Origin: JBNKHG01 sp050290225 | GTDB lineage: Bacteria > Pseudomonadota > Gammaproteobacteria > Pseudomonadales > Cellvibrionaceae | Direction of reading: 5' to 3' | DNA: 30,905 nt | Assembly (NCBI GenBank): GCA_050290225.1 | Contig: JBNKHG010000083.1 | Span: 1-30,905 of the forward strand | Shown here: one piece after another, positions 1 to 6,655 of the stretch | How positions within the stretch are numbered: the stretch's first letter is position 1 | How the letters are laid out: every line of letters begins with the position of its first letter | Position numbers and translations under genes: made by a program | The notes under the pieces: model-generated | Database searches by the model: none | What the model was told of the DNA's origin: nothing | Seen by the model: only the letters and a program-made list of their open reading frames with translations

Positions 1-1
1 C

Positions 2-1318
2 GTCGAGCGGGCACGTCGCGGCGAAGGCCCCACCCTGATCGAGGCCAAAACCTATCGCTTTGATGAACATGCCGTGGGCTTGACGATTGCCATGCCGTAT
101 CGGGAACAGGCCGAAATCGACCGCTGGCAAGCCGAGCGGGACCCCCTGGTGATCTACAAGCAACAGCTCTTGGCCGAAGGCATCGGCGAAGCTGAATTGT
201 CTGCGATTGAGCAAACCGTTATTGACGAGGTGAATGAAGCGCTCGCCTTCGCCCTCGAAAGCCCGGAACCCGATGCCGACGCGGTTTATGATTACCTGTA
301 CAGCACGCCTGCCGTAAAGCCATTGATCAACAAAACGGAAGTTGAGGAAGATAAGCCGACAACCCGCCTCAGCTATATGGAAGCCATCGTCGAAGCCGAA
401 CGCGAAGAAATGCTCCGAGACGAGCGCGTTATCCTCATCGGCGAGGACATCTCCTGCTATGGCGGTACGGACTTGTATCGTGACTTCGATGAAACCCGTC
501 TGTGGAATACGCCGATTTCTGAAAACGGTTTGACGGGTATGGGCATCGGCGCGGCCCTGACCGGGCTGCGCCCCATTGTTGACCTTACCATTGCCAGCTT
601 CGTTTACCTGGCTTCCGACCAGGTCATCAATCAAGCCGCCAAACTGCGCTACATGACGGCAGGGCAGTTGGAAGTGCCAATCGTATTTCGTGCCTCCATG
701 TATCACAACATCTCCATGGCCGCGCAGCATTCCGACCGGCCCTATCCGCTGTTTATGAATGTACCGGGGCTCAAAATCGTCATTCCCGCCACTGCGGCGG
801 ACATGAAAGGCCTGCTAAAGAGCGCCGTGCGCGATGATGATCCCGTATTGGTCTTTGAAGACGTCAACCTGTGGGCGGGGAAAGAGGACGTGATTACAGA
901 CCCGGACCATCTGGTGCCCATCGGCCAGGCGGCCATCAAACAAAGCGGCAGCGACGTCACCGTCATCGCCATCGGTGGCTGTCTGCCCAAAGCCCTGGCG
1001 GCGGCTAAAGCTCTCGCCAGCGAAGGCATCTCAGTCGAAGTCGTCGACCCCAGAACATTGGTACCTCTGGACACCGAAACTCTAGTGAAATCGGTGGCCA
1101 AAACCGGCCGCTGCGTCATCGTCGACAACGCCCACCGCACCGGCAGTGCCGCCTCGGAAATTGCCGCAGTGATCGGCGAGGAAGCTTTCGAGAGCCTGAA
1201 AAAACCGATTCAACGGGTCACCACCCCCAACGTGCACATCCCCTTCAGCCCCGTAATGGAAAAGCCCTTGTATCCCAACAAAGACACCATCATCGCCGCC
1301 GTGAAAAAGATTCTGTAA
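2..1318 (+). CDS. 2-oxoacid dehydrogenase E1, alpha/beta fusion (5' partial)
   Basis: Thiamine-diphosphate E1 component of a pyruvate/acetoin-type 2-oxoacid dehydrogenase complex, which decarboxylates or cleaves the substrate and passes the acyl group to lipoyl-E2. The frame is open from base 2, so the gene starts before the window. The first ~100 visible codons are the end of an alpha subunit (RGEGPTLIEAKTYRF, then the W..RDPL helix). From about codon 120 a complete beta subunit follows without a stop (LSYMEAIVEAE, VILIGEDI, the substrate-site stretch ISENGLTGMGIGAALTGLRP, C-terminal transketolase domain with VVDPRTLVPLD). Alpha and beta are therefore one polypeptide; such fusions are known but less common than separate genes. 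The ThDP-binding part of alpha lies outside the window. The lipoyl gene starts 12 bases downstream. The substrate cannot be read from sequence; acetoin, pyruvate and branched 2-oxoacids all remain possible. Confidence 0.9.
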   Translation, partial: VERARRGEGPTLIEAKTYRFDEHAVGLTIAMPYREQAEIDRWQAERDPLVIYKQQLLAEGIGEAELSAIEQTVIDEVNEALAFALESPEPDADAVYDYLYSTPAVKPLINKTEVEEDKPTTRLSYMEAIVEAEREEMLRDERVILIGEDISCYGGTDLYRDFDETRLWNTPISENGLTGMGIGAALTGLRPIVDLTIASFVYLASDQVINQAAKLRYMTAGQLEVPIVFRASMYHNISMAAQHSDRPYPLFMNVPGLKIVIPATAADMKGLLKSAVRDDDPVLVFEDVNLWAGKEDVITDPDHLVPIGQAAIKQSGSDVTVIAIGGCLPKALAAAKALASEGISVEVVDPRTLVPLDTETLVKSVAKTGRCVIVDNAHRTGSAASEIAAVIGEEAFESLKKPIQRVTTPNVHIPFSPVMEKPLYPNKDTIIAAVKKIL

Positions 1319-1330
1319 CGGAGAAAACAC

Positions 1331-1576
1331 ATGAGCATCGAATTAAAAATCCCCAAATCCGGCATGGGCATCACCGAAGGCACCATCGCCAAATGGCATA
1401 AAGCCGAAGGCGATGCCATTACCCAAGGCGAAATCCTCGTTGACATTGAAACCGCCAAAGCTGTGGAAGAGTTGGAGTCGCCAATAACAGGCACGCTGGT
1501 CAAAATACTGCTCGATGAAGGCGACGAAGGCGAAGTGCAAACCACCATCGCCTTGCTGGAGGAAACTGCCGGATGA
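1331..1576 (+). CDS. Stand-alone lipoyl-domain protein (split E2, lipoyl part)
   Basis: An 81-residue protein consisting of one biotinyl/lipoyl domain. The family hairpin is visible, with ETAKA in place of the usual ETDKA; Lys43 is the expected lipoylation site. A normal E2 continues through a linker, a subunit-binding domain and a catalytic domain, but here the protein stops at the end of the lipoyl fold. It has a ribosome binding site (GGAG) and its TGA overlaps the next ATG (ATGA), so it is translationally coupled to the E2 catalytic domain. Inference: it is the swinging arm of the complex, supplied as a free carrier protein like GcvH. A biotin carrier is less likely because the usual MKM motif is absent and the neighbours are E1 and E2. 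Confidence 0.88.
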   Translation: MSIELKIPKSGMGITEGTIAKWHKAEGDAITQGEILVDIETAKAVEELESPITGTLVKILLDEGDEGEVQTTIALLEETAG

Positions 1577-2268
1577 GTCACGCAGAACCTTTTGACGTTG
1601 TCCCACTGACACCGCTGCGCAAAGTGATAGCAGCGCGGATGACCGAGGCCAAACAAACCATCCCGCACTTCCGGGTGAGTGTGGACATCGCCATGGACAA
1701 TCTCCTGGCCTTGAAAAAAGACCATAATGCGGTGCATCCTGACCAGAAAATCTCCGTCAACGACCTGATCATCAAAGCCAGCGCCACTACCTTGATGGCT
1801 CATCCGGCAGTCAATAGCCAATACGTGGACAACACAGTCCACCAATACCGGCAGGCGGACATCTCCGTGGTCATGGCGGTGGAAGGTGGACTCTCCACCC
1901 CCGTCATTCGCCAGGCCGACCAAAAAAGCGTGCAGGAGATCGCAATTCAAGCGAAAGAGCTTGCAGCGCGGGCAAAAGCGGGCCAGCTAAAAATGGACGA
2001 AATTTTGGGTGGCTCCTTCAGCATCTCCAACCTGGGCATGTACAACATCAACCAGTTCGATGCCATCATCAACCCGCCGCAAACCGCGATCCTGGCCATC
2101 GGCAGCGCCAAACCCATGCCGGTAATTAACAACCATGAAATTGGCATGGCCACCGTCCTGCGAGCCACCTTGTCGCTGGATCACCGCGTTTTGGACGGCG
2201 CGACCGGTGCGCAATTTCTCAACGCCCTGCGAGAGCAACTGGAAAACCCCACGAGCCTAATTGAGTAA
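1573..2268 (+). CDS. 2-oxoacid dehydrogenase E2 catalytic domain only
   Basis: Acyltransferase core of E2 (2-oxoacid dehydrogenases acyltransferase family), 231 residues. It starts almost directly at the catalytic domain (VPLTPLRKVIAARM at residues ~10-23). Family motifs SISNLGMYNI and, near the C-terminus, LSLDHRVLDG are present; the latter carries the catalytic His and Asp. There is no lipoyl domain (encoded by the gene overlapping it upstream) and no peripheral subunit-binding domain, the part that normally holds E1 and E3 on the E2 core. No E3 gene follows here; the only E3 in the window is at 21.2 kb. The start is fixed by the ATGA overlap. It forms an operon with the two genes before it. 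Confidence 0.88.
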   Translation: MSHAEPFDVVPLTPLRKVIAARMTEAKQTIPHFRVSVDIAMDNLLALKKDHNAVHPDQKISVNDLIIKASATTLMAHPAVNSQYVDNTVHQYRQADISVVMAVEGGLSTPVIRQADQKSVQEIAIQAKELAARAKAGQLKMDEILGGSFSISNLGMYNINQFDAIINPPQTAILAIGSAKPMPVINNHEIGMATVLRATLSLDHRVLDGATGAQFLNALREQLENPTSLIE

Positions 2269-2288
2269 AGAGAGGTACAAAGAAACCA

Positions 2289-2374
2289 CTGAGAGAGCAG
2301 GTGGCTTTAGTGACGGGTAGCAGTCAGGGCTTGGGGCGAGGTATCGCTTTGGAACTGGCCAAGGCGGGCGCGGA
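2289..2374 (+). pseudogene. 5' stub of an SDR (first-SDR-like)
   Basis: About 29 codons of the N-terminal Rossmann motif of a short-chain dehydrogenase can be read (VALVTGSSQGLGRG, then IALELAKAGAE). They match the start of the SDR at 22607 closely (TGASQGLGRGIALELANAGA). The initiation codon seems lost: the frame reads back through AAA CCA CTG with no ATG. Similarity stops after 'gcgga', where the sequence changes directly to the region upstream of the third SDR. A ribosome-binding-like AGAGAGG precedes it, just after the E2 gene, so an SDR gene probably once followed E2 here as it follows E3 in the second cluster. Confidence 0.75.
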
Positions 2375-2491
2375 AGCTTGCATTGCAAGCGGATGCATTA
2401 CCTCGAGGATATTCAAATGAAAGCTTTATCTCTTTTTGACCTTTCCGGAAAAAAGTCCCTGGTCACCGGCGGAGCCGTTGGCATTGGCCGT
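2375..2491 (+). repeat. Diverged copy of 24281-24397
   Basis: This 117-base stretch aligns end to end, without obvious gaps, with 24281-24397, covering the leader and first 25 codons of the third SDR. The last ~50 bases, from TTTCCGGAAAAAAG to GGCCGT, are identical by eye; the leader part differs at several positions. The match ends exactly where the amine dehydrogenase cassette leader begins (TTACAGTAATTGCAGGAG). Confidence 0.85.
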
Positions 2492-2500
2492 TTACAGTAA
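2417..2500 (+). pseudogene. 5' stub of an SDR (third-SDR copy)
   Basis: An ATG opens 25 codons nearly identical to the start of the SDR at 24323 (MKALSLFDLSGKK, then the glycine-rich SLVTGGAVGIGR). It then runs into two foreign codons and a TAA, giving a 27-codon remnant. Only the first beta strand and the nucleotide-binding loop remain, so it cannot be an enzyme. It sits 17 bases upstream of the amine dehydrogenase large-subunit ATG and could still be translated as a leader peptide. Confidence 0.8.
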
Positions 2501-2517
2501 TTGCAGGAGTTCACGAA

Positions 2518-3816
2518 ATGTATTTGTCAAAAGACCCAGTTCGAAAAATACCGGTGAACGCCGTGCATTCGTTGTGTCTGGTAGTTATCTTGATTATGGG
2601 ATTGCTGTTGGCAGGATGTGGCACCACACAACTATCCGGAAAACAGAAATCCGTGAACGGTGTGCCCTCAAAACAGGGAACACCCGTTGATCAGACTGCT
2701 TTCGAGGGAAGCAGGCCGCCGGCCGTCAAGCCTGAAACCATTGGATTGGTGAATACCCTGCCCGAGATCTATCCACCCCACTGGATCATCGTTCATGATT
2801 TCGCTGGTCTGCATTGGTCGGACGGTAAAATGATAGTGCTGGATGCGGATGCGACGACACAGCCAACCCAATATAAAGGCATGTTCAATATTGCTTTTCT
2901 CGGCCAGTTTGTACAGGCGACAACCCGGCCTGAAATGTATGTAGCGGAAACATTTTACTCCCGGGGACAGCGTGGGGAGCGCACGGATGTGATCACAATC
3001 TATGAAAAATCCACGTTATTGCCAGTTGGAGAGATTAAGCTTCCCGGCGGCAAACGATCCGTCACCATGCCGCAACGCAACGCCCTGCAGTTGATAGGTG
3101 ATGAACGATTTCTGTTGGTATTTAACCTAACACCGGCCACCTCTGTGACGGTAGTTGACATCGTTAAACGCGAGGTTGTGGGTGAGGTGGCAACCCCGGG
3201 TTGCTCGCTGATTTATCCCACCGGGCCCCGTGGTTTCAGTTCCCTTTGCAGCAACGGCGGCATGTTGTCGGTACAACTGGACCAAAATGGCCAAGTGGCT
3301 CGGCAGCAGCGGGTTGCACCATTCTTTGATGTGGAAGAGCACCCCATTTTTGAAAAAAGTGCGGTGGTTGGAGGAATCAACTATTTCCCGACCTATAAGG
3401 GAGAAATGCAACCCGTCGATTTGAGCGGAGATATTCCCATCATTGGAGAACGCTGGTCGTTGTTGACGGAAGACGACCTGGCGGATGGCTGGCGGCCGGG
3501 GGGGTGGCAACTGATCGGCGCCGATTCGGCGGGGCGACTTTATTTATTAATGCACTCGAACGGCCACAACGGCACCCATAAGAATGGTGGTTCCGAGATA
3601 TGGGTTTTCAATCCCGTACAAAAGGCGCGGATTGGACGTATTAAATTGGAAAACTGGGGAACGTCGCTGGCATTGACCCACGGCGATGATCCCCTATTGG
3701 TGGTAACCAATAAGGACATGCAGCTCGATGTGTATAAAGCCCACTCAGGAGAGTTTCTACGTACCATGGAACCCTTTGGTCAGGAGACACCATTTCAGGT
3801 TTACGGGAGTCGTTAG
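2518..3816 (+). CDS. mauB: TTQ amine dehydrogenase large (heavy) subunit, predicted lipoprotein
   Basis: Seven-bladed beta-propeller heavy subunit of a methylamine/aromatic-amine dehydrogenase, which oxidises primary amines to aldehyde and ammonia in the periplasm and passes electrons to a carrier. The 432 residues agree with the family length; PEIYPPHWIIVHDFAG and repeated blade elements such as IWVFNPVQKARIGRI are typical. The N-terminus has a basic stretch, a hydrophobic segment (~19-32) and a lipobox LLAGC with Cys34, so it may be a membrane-anchored lipoprotein, whereas known MADH heavy chains are soluble. A CAGGAG precedes the ATG. The stop codon directly abuts the next ATG. Gene order B-E-D-A matches mau and aau operons. 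Methylamine versus aromatic amine specificity cannot be settled from this chain. Confidence 0.85.
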   Translation: MYLSKDPVRKIPVNAVHSLCLVVILIMGLLLAGCGTTQLSGKQKSVNGVPSKQGTPVDQTAFEGSRPPAVKPETIGLVNTLPEIYPPHWIIVHDFAGLHWSDGKMIVLDADATTQPTQYKGMFNIAFLGQFVQATTRPEMYVAETFYSRGQRGERTDVITIYEKSTLLPVGEIKLPGGKRSVTMPQRNALQLIGDERFLLVFNLTPATSVTVVDIVKREVVGEVATPGCSLIYPTGPRGFSSLCSNGGMLSVQLDQNGQVARQQRVAPFFDVEEHPIFEKSAVVGGINYFPTYKGEMQPVDLSGDIPIIGERWSLLTEDDLADGWRPGGWQLIGADSAGRLYLLMHSNGHNGTHKNGGSEIWVFNPVQKARIGRIKLENWGTSLALTHGDDPLLVVTNKDMQLDVYKAHSGEFLRTMEPFGQETPFQVYGSR

Positions 3817-4347
3817 ATGGATCCGATCATCACTCTGGCGGCAGCATTCTTCATTGGTGGGCTCTTTCTGAGGGCTGGGTGGCACAAGCTGGCCAATCCT
3901 TATTATTACGGCGGCATCCTCGGTAACTATGTATTGCTCCCGACGGTTTACGGGCGCCCGTTGGCGTTTCTATTGGGTGCGTTGGAAATTGGCGTTGGCC
4001 TTGCCATGTTGATGCCTATCACTCGTATGTATGGCGGTAAAGTTGCGACAGCAATGCTTCTGATTTACCTGCTCGCCATGGCTGCCAATCTATTGAGGGG
4101 TAGAAAGGCTATGGACTGTGGTTGCTCCGGTCCCCTGCATCGGCAGGCGCTAAGTGTATCGCACCTGGTACGCAATCTTTTGCTAGCCTGCCTTGCATGG
4201 ATTGGCGCATCGACTCCGGCTGGCCGTTCCCTCATAGGGATGGATTGGATTTTGGTCATCGCGGCGCCTACTGCAGGGATGCTCTTCTACCTGATTGTGG
4301 ATCAGTTACTGGTTAACAGGCATTTATTGTCCGGTTTGAGGAGGTGA
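3817..4347 (+). CDS. mauE: MauE-like membrane protein
   Basis: Integral membrane protein of 176 residues with about four to five hydrophobic segments (near 2-20, 46-66, 72-92, 112-132 and 141-162). It is related to the DoxX/MauE group. MauE is required in methylotrophs for disulfide formation or export of the small subunit, acting with MauD. A cysteine pair in MDCGCSGPLH (~102-111), in a loop between membrane segments, is the expected redox motif. The ATG follows the large-subunit stop with no gap. Position between the B and D genes supports the assignment. Confidence 0.85.
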   Translation: MDPIITLAAAFFIGGLFLRAGWHKLANPYYYGGILGNYVLLPTVYGRPLAFLLGALEIGVGLAMLMPITRMYGGKVATAMLLIYLLAMAANLLRGRKAMDCGCSGPLHRQALSVSHLVRNLLLACLAWIGASTPAGRSLIGMDWILVIAAPTAGMLFYLIVDQLLVNRHLLSGLRR

Positions 4348-4350
4348 ACG

Positions 4351-4992
4351 ATGGAGTTTCTGGTCATTTCCAATTTGTTGCTTTGGCTCGCTGTGGTGGT
4401 CATGGCGATAGTGATTTTTGCCCTGGTGCGACAGATTGGTGTACTTTATGAGCGCATTGCCCCCGCGGGCGCATTGATGGTAAACCGCCGACTGCAAGTG
4501 GGTGGCGAGGCGCCGCGCATGTCTGTAACGACCCTGGGGGGTAAGGTGCTAACCATTGGCGGTGCCTCTGAAAACGGCCGCAGCACATTACTGTTTTTTC
4601 TCTCTCCTGACTGCCCAATTTGTAAGACGTTGCTGCCTGCCTTGAAATCTGCTGTCAATAGCGAAGCGGGCTGGATAGACGCCATTCTGGCAAGCGATGG
4701 AAAGCAGCAGGACCACGAGGCGTTTGTCAGAAAACACGGACTCCAACCTCTGCCTTATGTCGTCTCCGAGGACTTGGGCATGAATTACGGTATTGCCAAG
4801 TTGCCCTACGGCGTCGTCATCGACGAGGAAGGAAAAGTGGCGTCCATGGGCATCGTCAATTCCCGGGAACATCTCGAAAGTCTGTTTGAAGCCAAGGAGC
4901 GCAACGTAGCATCCGTGCAGGAGCATATTGCCCGGCAATCCGCATTGAAAGAACAAACACAACAAGGTGCCCTGTATACAGAAGTCAGATAG
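4351..4992 (+). CDS. mauD: MauD-like thioredoxin-fold disulfide protein
   Basis: A membrane-tethered thioredoxin-like protein of 213 residues. It has one N-terminal hydrophobic anchor (~5-28), then a periplasmic thioredoxin fold with the active motif SPDCPICK (CPIC in place of CGPC) and a cis-Pro region (KLPYGVVID). In mau systems MauD helps form the six disulfides of the small subunit; that subunit follows immediately and retains 12 cysteines. A strong GAGGAGGT lies 7-8 bases before the ATG. The last ~35 residues are polar, Gln- and Ala-rich, and probably disordered. Confidence 0.88.
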   Translation: MEFLVISNLLLWLAVVVMAIVIFALVRQIGVLYERIAPAGALMVNRRLQVGGEAPRMSVTTLGGKVLTIGGASENGRSTLLFFLSPDCPICKTLLPALKSAVNSEAGWIDAILASDGKQQDHEAFVRKHGLQPLPYVVSEDLGMNYGIAKLPYGVVIDEEGKVASMGIVNSREHLESLFEAKERNVASVQEHIARQSALKEQTQQGALYTEVR

Positions 4993-5016
4993 GTGCATCA
5001 AGAGGAGAAGAAAGCG

Positions 5017-5532
5017 ATGAAGTGGTTCGATACCGTATTTGAAAAATCAGCCCGTCAGGTGGCGCAACGTTCTTCCAGGCGCAGCCTATTGCGGGGCCTC
5101 GGTGCGCTACTGGTCGGTTCGGCGGCGGTCCCCCTGCTGCCCGTCGCCAGAAGCGCGGAGCACGAGCCAGGGGCAATCCGGGAACAGGGGGATCCAACTA
5201 GCTGTGATTACTGGCGCTACTGTGCAATAGACGGCTTTTTGTGTAGCTGCTCGGGCGGCACCATGAACACTTGCCCGCCAGGTACGGAGATGTCACCCAT
5301 TACCTGGATTGGTACCTGCCGTAATCCGGCCGATGGCCGCAACTACATCATTAGCTACAATGACTGCTGTGGTAAATCTCCCAGCGGCAATTGCCCATGC
5401 ATGCGCAATGAGAGCGACCGGCCGATATACCGTCCGGACAAGGCCAACGATATCAACTGGTGTCTTGGCACCAAGAGCGCCGCCTACAATTGTTCCACCG
5501 CCGTTGTGGTCGGTGTGGCGCTGGAACAGTGA
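5017..5532 (+). CDS. mauA: TTQ amine dehydrogenase small (light) subunit
   Basis: Catalytic light chain carrying the tryptophan tryptophylquinone cofactor, 171 residues. The N-terminus is a twin-arginine signal (SSRRSLLRGL at 19-28, hydrophobic to ~43). Trp97 (SPITWIGTC) and Trp148 (NDINWC) are 51 residues apart, the same spacing as Trp57/Trp108 of methylamine dehydrogenase. Asp72 and Asp116 align with its Asp32 and Asp76. There are 12 cysteines in the mature part, enough for the six family disulfides. All cofactor-forming residues are thus present. The ATG at 5017 was chosen because GAGGAG lies just upstream; a GTG at 4993 has no such site. The sequence resembles methylamine more than aromatic-amine light chains, but substrate is not proven. 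Confidence 0.92.
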   Translation: MKWFDTVFEKSARQVAQRSSRRSLLRGLGALLVGSAAVPLLPVARSAEHEPGAIREQGDPTSCDYWRYCAIDGFLCSCSGGTMNTCPPGTEMSPITWIGTCRNPADGRNYIISYNDCCGKSPSGNCPCMRNESDRPIYRPDKANDINWCLGTKSAAYNCSTAVVVGVALEQ

Positions 5533-5543
5533 GGAGGGATGTC

Positions 5544-6038
5544 ATGCGCAGCCTTGCTTACGTGCTGACCACAACCTTACTGCTATTCATAGCCGGTGGA
5601 TCACTTGCCGGCAGTCCTGCCGAATCCGACGGACAGGCCCAGTTCCAACGCTGTGCCGCTTGCCACATGGCGGACGGTTCCGGCGTCACGGGTATCTTCC
5701 CGCCGCTCAAGGAGCGTGTCGCCGCCATCGCGGCGGTCGAGGAAGGTAGGGAATACCTGATCCTGACTGTCCAGTACGGTCTGGCCGGCGCAATCGAGAT
5801 CGCCGGCATTCCTTATACGGGCGCTATGCCTGGTCAAGGTCATCTGCTTGGCGAGGCCGGCGTGGCGTCTGTGCTCAACTATTCAGTCAATGCGCTGGGC
5901 GGAGATAAGGGCGCCAGTGTGGAGCCGTTCGCCGCCGGAGAGGTGGCGAAAATTCTTGCCGCAAATCCGGATACTGATATCAACGCTGTGAAGATCAAGC
6001 GCGAACGACTGATGTCCCTGTATCAGGAGTTGCAGTGA
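5544..6038 (+). CDS. Periplasmic c-type cytochrome (first of two)
   Basis: Small class-I-like monohaem cytochrome c of 164 residues. It has a signal peptide (MRSLAYVLTT, hydrophobic core to ~22) and one CAACH haem site at residues 37-41 (FQRCAACHMADGSG). A Met in YTGAMPGQGH is the likely sixth haem ligand. GAGGAGG lies 6 bases before the ATG, 11 bases after the small-subunit stop. Position suggests it accepts electrons from the quinone enzyme, in the place that amicyanin or azurin holds in other clusters. It ends in a TGATG overlap with the second cytochrome. Confidence 0.85.
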   Translation: MRSLAYVLTTTLLLFIAGGSLAGSPAESDGQAQFQRCAACHMADGSGVTGIFPPLKERVAAIAAVEEGREYLILTVQYGLAGAIEIAGIPYTGAMPGQGHLLGEAGVASVLNYSVNALGGDKGASVEPFAAGEVAKILAANPDTDINAVKIKRERLMSLYQELQ

Positions 6039-6529
6039 TGGGGCCGTGGCGCACGATGTTAACGGCACTGCTAATGCCGATATGCTCCACCGCCCTTACG
6101 GCCGGGGCTGAGCCCGTGACGTTTGACGCAAAGCGTGCTGCCCGAGCCGAGTTCAACTATAGGATGTACTGTGCCGGCTGCCACTCGCTCAACGGTGAGG
6201 GTGCTGGAGATGTTCCGGCGATAAAAGACTATATCGGTCACTTTTTCCGCGTTTCCGGTGGACGGGACTTTTTGGTACAGGTACCGGGTTCTGCCAACGC
6301 AGTGGTTGACAACAAGCAGCTTGCGGAGCTGTTGAACTGGATGGTGTTGCAGTTTGCCGGTAACAGTCTGGTCGGCGAGTTTCAACCTTACACGGCGGAG
6401 GAGGTTGGCGTTCTGCGTAGTGAGCCGCTGATGGAGGTGAACACGCTTCGTGAGGCACTGGTGAAGGATATCGCCGCACAGAGGATTACGACTACTGGCC
6501 AGGATAAGCCGCTTATTACGAGAGATTAA
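6038..6529 (+). CDS. Periplasmic c-type cytochrome (second of two)
   Basis: A second exported monohaem cytochrome c of 163 residues. It has a signal peptide ending near TAGA (residue ~24) and one haem site CAGCH at residues 45-49 (MYCAGCHSLNGEG). The C-terminal half (LLNWMVLQF, then FQPYTAEEVGVLRS) has no obvious Met-rich sixth-ligand loop, so the sixth ligand is uncertain. The ATG overlaps the previous stop (TGATG), so the two cytochromes are translationally coupled and may pass electrons in series. It is the last gene of the cassette; the SDR remnant begins a few bases after its stop. Confidence 0.82.
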   Translation: MGPWRTMLTALLMPICSTALTAGAEPVTFDAKRAARAEFNYRMYCAGCHSLNGEGAGDVPAIKDYIGHFFRVSGGRDFLVQVPGSANAVVDNKQLAELLNWMVLQFAGNSLVGEFQPYTAEEVGVLRSEPLMEVNTLREALVKDIAAQRITTTGQDKPLITRD

Positions 6530-6531
6530 TC

Positions 6532-6640
6532 ATGAAAGCTTTGGAAACCATTGGTCAGGCTGCGGTTTTCTGTCCTCATCACTGGCAAGGACTATAACCG
6601 GTCAGTCGCTGAATATCGATGGCGGCCTTTTTATGAATTA
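6532..6640 (+). pseudogene. 3' stub of an SDR joined to 11 bases of another SDR start
   Basis: Bases 6550-6640 are a near copy of 24187-24278, the last ~31 codons of the second SDR, with single-base losses that break the frame (GGTTTTC for GGTTTTTC; AGGACTATA for AGGAATATTA). It ends in the same ATGAATTA. The 11 bases at 6532-6542 (ATGAAAGCTTT) repeat the start of the third-SDR stub at 2417-2427, so this side of the cassette is a chimera of the third SDR's start and the second SDR's end. It forms the leader of the following metallohydrolase gene. Confidence 0.82.
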
Positions 6641-6655
6641 ATGCGAGAATCTACC

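Noticed and set aside
2518..6529. Assignment of the cassette specifically to aromatic amine dehydrogenase (aau)
   Set aside because: Gene order fits both aau and mau; light-chain details read closer to methylamine dehydrogenase, and no substrate-pocket comparison could be done.
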